Source: Paralichthys olivaceus (taxonomy: Eukaryota > Chordata > Actinopteri > Pleuronectiformes > Paralichthyidae). Taken from it: a stretch of DNA of 64,000 nucleotides. Each line of letters begins with the position of its first letter. Position 1 is the first letter of the stretch. Positions 57,978 through 64,000 of this stretch are shown piece by piece. Both the position numbers and the translations under genes were made by a program. The DNA is taken from assembly GCF_024713975.1 (NCBI RefSeq), contig NC_091097.1, positions 6,228,861 to 6,292,860 of the forward strand. The letters are read 5' to 3'. The notes below the pieces were generated by a model that ran no database searches, was not told the origin of the DNA, and saw nothing but the letters and a program-made list of their open reading frames with translations.

Positions 57978-58794
57978 TTTATTTAAAAAATATTTTAATG
58001 CACCATTAATAAAGGGTCCAACGCATTAATACAAGAGAAATATTGCAAATAATATTAAAATAATCATCAAATTAAAAGGAAAAACAATAAAAAATAAATG
58101 AATGGAAGGTATGAACATATTTCCTCCTCATGGAGAGAGGAAAAGGAACAACATATTTACAGCTTGGAATCAGTGTGTTTCTACGAGAAACAAACACCTC
58201 TACAATATTTACATGATCTTATTTGATTTTTTTTTCCCTCTTGTCTTTTCATCCTGTAGTAAAGAGGGTTGGTTTGTACTGAAAGGCTTCCTTAAGAAAT
58301 ATCTTACACATTTTCCTGTTTGGGCGGGAACAAAATAAAGAGTTTTCTGCTAGTTAACAGTTAAACTTTGGACGGCCAGAGCCATTTGAAAAACAAGAGA
58401 AACAAAAAGGGGGTGGTAGAGTTCAGTGTGCCCGCAGTGTATCGCAAACTGCTGAGGCTCATTTTTCCAACAGGCACAGTTTTCATCTTCCACCTGTCTA
58501 CACTGCAAACAGATGGTAAGCAGGACATTTGTTTGCCATAGGCTGATAAAGCTCATCAGTTGGATGTTTTCTATTCTACACTCAAATAAAAATAGTTAAT
58601 GAATTCTGGAAAGGGAGGAAAAAAAGAAACTAAACCTTTAAAGTGACCTGACCTAAAATTTGCCTTTTAAAAAAACATCTTTCGCACACACAGTGACTCA
58701 AGTCAAACAGCAGAAAATGTTTATACCCTCTTGAAATAAAAACAGTCGCTGGTTAAAAGAGAACATAAGGATGCAATGGATCAAACAGATAAAC

Positions 58795-58827
<33 letters not shown>

Positions 58828-59883
58828 GAACCTACAAAACAAATACTTGACTTCTTACAAGACCTTATAGTTGACAGAGTTCAAAATTGGACAAGAACTA
58901 TTAAAGAAAAAAACACAGGCCAATTTTGGTTGTGCTGATCCTGCAGATGAAATTCAGCAGTGGATCAAAAATAACACACTTTGAGTTTGAACCTAACTGA
59001 CATATATTTTCACGTCGGGTTAAAAACAGTAGTTGAAAGGACTTTACTCTCATCCAGACAGGAGGTTGTGACAAACCAGGAGAGTAGCGCACAGTGAAGA
59101 AGGGAAGCAACAGTTTTATAGGGCTGGTGAATCTCAAGCCACTGAGGGCAGTGGTTGGGTACACTGAAGCTTATTTCACTGTAAGATACTTACAGCTAAT
59201 GCAACTAAATAACAAGACCATTAATAACAATGATAATATTATCATGATATCCTGAAATAAAATAAGAAAAAAGCTTCGAAACAAATCTTCACACTTGGAA
59301 ATATTGCATAACTGAAGACCAAATTGATTGAAGTTTGTCGTCTGAAAAACCCTGAATTTGTTGGATATTCCTGTGCGTCTGTATGCGGATCTGTGTGGTG
59401 GATGGGTTGGTGGGTGCAGGGAGGGAGGGAGGAGTTTACGTAGTCATAAAATACTGGTATTTTCTTTTTCAGTTTTCATTGTCTTCCTGCGATCCTGCTT
59501 CCTGGACATTGGCATGGAAATAAAAAGGCCCTTCATGCCTGGCTGCGTGAAACATATTACCCAATCAAGTCTAACAATACTGCCACAGAAGATCTCATGC
59601 AGAGGCCCTCTCGTAGTATTCACATGCCAGGTTACACAACCCTGCCACACACTGGTCTGTGAAACTGCCAAGTGAATTTAAAATGTGCGTGAAAAGTGCA
59701 AGTGTGTGCGTCTTTGTTTCCTGGGTATTGTGAGGGCTGCTGCAAGGCCATCCGGGGGAGCGGCCGGGGGATATCGGAGGGTGGCTTTTTTTTCTATGCA
59801 CAGTCTGAGGGGGGCAAACCAGGAGGAGGGTGGATTTCCATGTTTGGCTGGCCATTGGCAAGTGAGGGAGAGAAATGCGTCCA
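57978..59883 (-). other. setd1a: Possible setd1a 3' untranslated region
   Basis: No AATAAA on the minus strand is apparent nearer the setd1a stop than 57978-57983, so a 1.9-kb 3' untranslated region is possible. It includes a (GACA)n microsatellite at 58796-58827. Use of a variant signal closer to the stop cannot be excluded. Confidence 0.35.
58796..58827. repeat. (GACA)n microsatellite
   Basis: About eight uninterrupted GACA units. Confidence 0.95.
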
Positions 59884-61607
<1,724 letters not shown>

Positions 61608-64000
61608 CTGAAAGAAAAAAAGACAAGGAAGGGACTTACAAATGAGCCTTTGACCCAATATCATGTTATCAGGTGGCCTTGAACTAGAGGAGAATGAACC
61701 GACATAGCACTGAACACCCATTTCTTGGTGGGTGAGGGCTATTTTGAAACCAGTGACTAACAATATAGACGTGACTGAGTAAGAGGAGGAAGAACAGAGG
61801 GAAGTTTCTCTTCTGTTTCTACGATTGTGGTAAACTAAATTTAGGTACAATACACACTGTCACAAGTTTTTTACAGATCAAACCTTGTAGAAAAGAGTCT
61901 AAAACACCTTGAAATCAAGATGCGTCAAAGCTAACATAGTACAAGCAGTTAGCAGCAAATACGAGATAGCGTTTCTTATTCATAACACAATATTTTACTC
62001 TTTTCAAAAACATTTTTTTTCCTGAAGAGATCAAAAACAATTATAAATGTATCTTTCTAACCACTATTTTTAACCACTATTATCTGCGTAGTGGTCGAGC
62101 TGATTATGGTTACAGCAAATGACTAATTCCTTTAATAAAAACAAATTGCTTCTGTCACTAGTAATAGTTATGGACCTTGTTGCAGCCTTATCAGTGTTTC
62201 TTTAATGACTAAAAGTATATGGACTGAATGAAACAAAAAAAGTGTCTGTCTGTATTCTGTGTTTTCATAGTCATAGTCAAAACATTTCTGTTGTTTGGAA
62301 ATACGAGTTGGACCGGTCATTCAACAGATGTTACCCAAGCAAGCGCCACCCCCAAGTTCCCTGTCAGAATTCACAGTGAGCAAGTTTGTTGATGACAAAT
62401 CTTTTCTGCCTCGTGTATGTAAGACTCAGGCGCTACTGTCCTGTCTCAAAACAACGAAATGAAAAATCTTGTGTGTTTGCCTTGACAATGATGGCTTTTT
62501 TCCCCATGACGACAGTGAGACACAGCACAAAGCCAGAATGGAAAACACATAAGAGTCAGATGCAGTCCTGCATAGCAACCAAACACATTAAAAATTACTT
62601 TTAGAAGATAATTTTGTCGATTCTACAAGTTACTGGAGCTAATTTTACATCAATCTATGAAGAAATGGGTTTGGTGATGATACCGTAGCAACAAGAAGCT
62701 TTTAAATCTGGTGGATTTACCAGAAATAGACATATTTTTCTGTCCTGAAGTTTTCCAGGATATCTGAATCAGAATTATTTGATTTGCTTATCTTAAACTG
62801 TGTTGTTTAGCATTGAAATGAAGTAGCAGGAGGGAACAATGTCAAGGCTTAGAAGCATTTAACTTGGCACAGACCACACTAAACTTTTTACAGATAAAGT
62901 CAAGGTTAGAGGTTTGGTTTTCCCAATGGTTTGACATGATAAATAAAAAAAACATGTTTATGTGCACTAGCTCACATGCAAGTAAAACCAACAGGGTTTG
63001 AATAATTTCTAGTTGTATTTATAGTAATAGTTTCTCGACCACTAAACATCTGTCCTACATACGTCTGCCAAAACGGTTTCAGTCTTATCAGTTCAGGTCA
63101 ACTTCAAAACAGAAGTATTTGCACATCAACAGATTTCAGCTTGTCTCGTTAAATTTAGCCAAACAGGGTTTTAGCTTTTGATTTTCAATGACGTGACATC
63201 TGAAGCTAAAACTTCCTTGCAAAATTAAGCTAATGCATAAACTATGGATTTTTTATTTATTCAATAGCGTGGTCTTTCAGTTTGAGAGCTGGCCTTATTG
63301 AGTTCACATTTGGTAATTCTCACACTCAAAACCCTGCACTTGCACTACAATATTCCCGGGTTGTTCTTAGATCTTCTCTGCTTGTCCTCAAACTATGCCC
63401 TTCTTTTGCTTGGACATATTTCCTGTGCTCCAGCTTCAGCTCTTCTCCTTGCACACATTGCTTCTGTGTGCGTGTGATATGTCTGCTTTTGGATTTTTCC
63501 TTCCGTGCTTGGATATCTTTGCACAACAAGTCAAAGGTTCCCCACCAATAGAATGCCAGATGCAGTGTTGACGGATGAAATTATACTGCCCTTGTTGTGG
63601 GTGCATTAACTTTGTTTTCCAAATTAGAAGGTGTTGTAATAATAAAGCTGTGAAGAGCGTGCACCTGGTTAAAGCAAACACTCGTATGAGACTCTCAAAG
63701 AAACTGCAATACAGAAACCTTTTTAAATTTATGGATCTTTAAGCTGCTGCGTCTTTAAAACATCTCAAAAATATACATTATGAGTTGGAACTGGATCTGA
63801 ACAGGGGCTACACTTCTGAAAGGTACAATACTAGAAAGTTGCAGGAAATATGGTCAGAATCTCCTGGTCCTTTTCCTGAGATATTGCACTGATTAATGGA
63901 CAGAAAGAACATTATTTTTATTTATGTTTTATTAATCGCTACTAAATAATTTCACCATTATATCCTATTGGACATTTGTGTGAAATTCTATCAATATTAT
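61608..64000 (-). other. setd1a: setd1a intron, open to the right edge
   Basis: At least 2.4 kb upstream of the [10 protein letters not shown] exon without any frame resembling the preceding SETD1A sequence. It is AT-rich with no repeat family I can name. The intron must extend past the window. Confidence 0.6.

Noticed and set aside
19433-58827. Regularly repeated short units that might suggest a CRISPR array
   Set aside because: They are simple microsatellites and minisatellites without unique spacers, in a vertebrate genome.

Overview
The window is vertebrate nuclear DNA, almost certainly from a ray-finned (teleost) fish. The genes are split by GT-AG introns, they match vertebrate families exon by exon, and the intergenic DNA holds teleost-style non-LTR retrotransposon tails, short inverted-repeat DNA transposons, a tRNA-type SINE and (GATA)n/(CA)n microsatellites. 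I see no prokaryotic, viral, CRISPR or organellar content.

Layout, left to right. (1) 1-11.9 kb, minus strand: prr14, a heterochromatin-lamina tether with a C-terminal Tantalus domain. (2) 13.1-17.1 kb, minus: cd2bp2, the GYF-domain U5 snRNP protein. (3) 19.2-21.9 kb, plus: a sesquipedalian/PHETA-type PH-domain gene. (4) 22-27.7 kb: gene-free, packed with transposon remnants. (5) 27.7-31.2 kb, plus: mylpf, fast skeletal myosin regulatory light chain, behind a TATA box. (6) 31.3-35.5 kb: no gene, with a three-unit tandem array. (7) 35.5-43.1 kb, minus: tbc1d10b, a Rab GTPase-activating protein. (8) 45.0-56.3 kb, minus: hsd3b7, the bile-acid pathway C27 3-beta-hydroxysteroid dehydrogenase, with introns swollen by repeats and a TATA box. 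(9) 59.9-61.6 kb and beyond the right edge, minus: the last four exons of setd1a, a histone H3K4 methyltransferase.

PRR14, CD2BP2, TBC1D10B, MYLPF, HSD3B7 and SETD1A all lie in human 16p11.2 (from memory), and SETD1A-HSD3B7 keep the same order and orientation. This looks like a compact fish version of that block, and the synteny helps to name paralogs. The genes are not an operon or pathway: they cover chromatin tethering, splicing, endosomal traffic, muscle contraction, Rab regulation, sterol metabolism and chromatin marking. In all six complete genes the proposed exon phases join without a frame break, and all six coding lengths divide by three.

I found no convincing undescribed system. 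The most unusual items are a TTAA-flanked MITE family with four copies at different stages of decay, a perfect four-run G-quadruplex motif inside a mylpf intron, a large inverted repeat at 24.07-24.35 kb, the 16p11.2-unrelated PHETA-like gene inserted in the block, and a prr14 protein more than twice the length of human PRR14.
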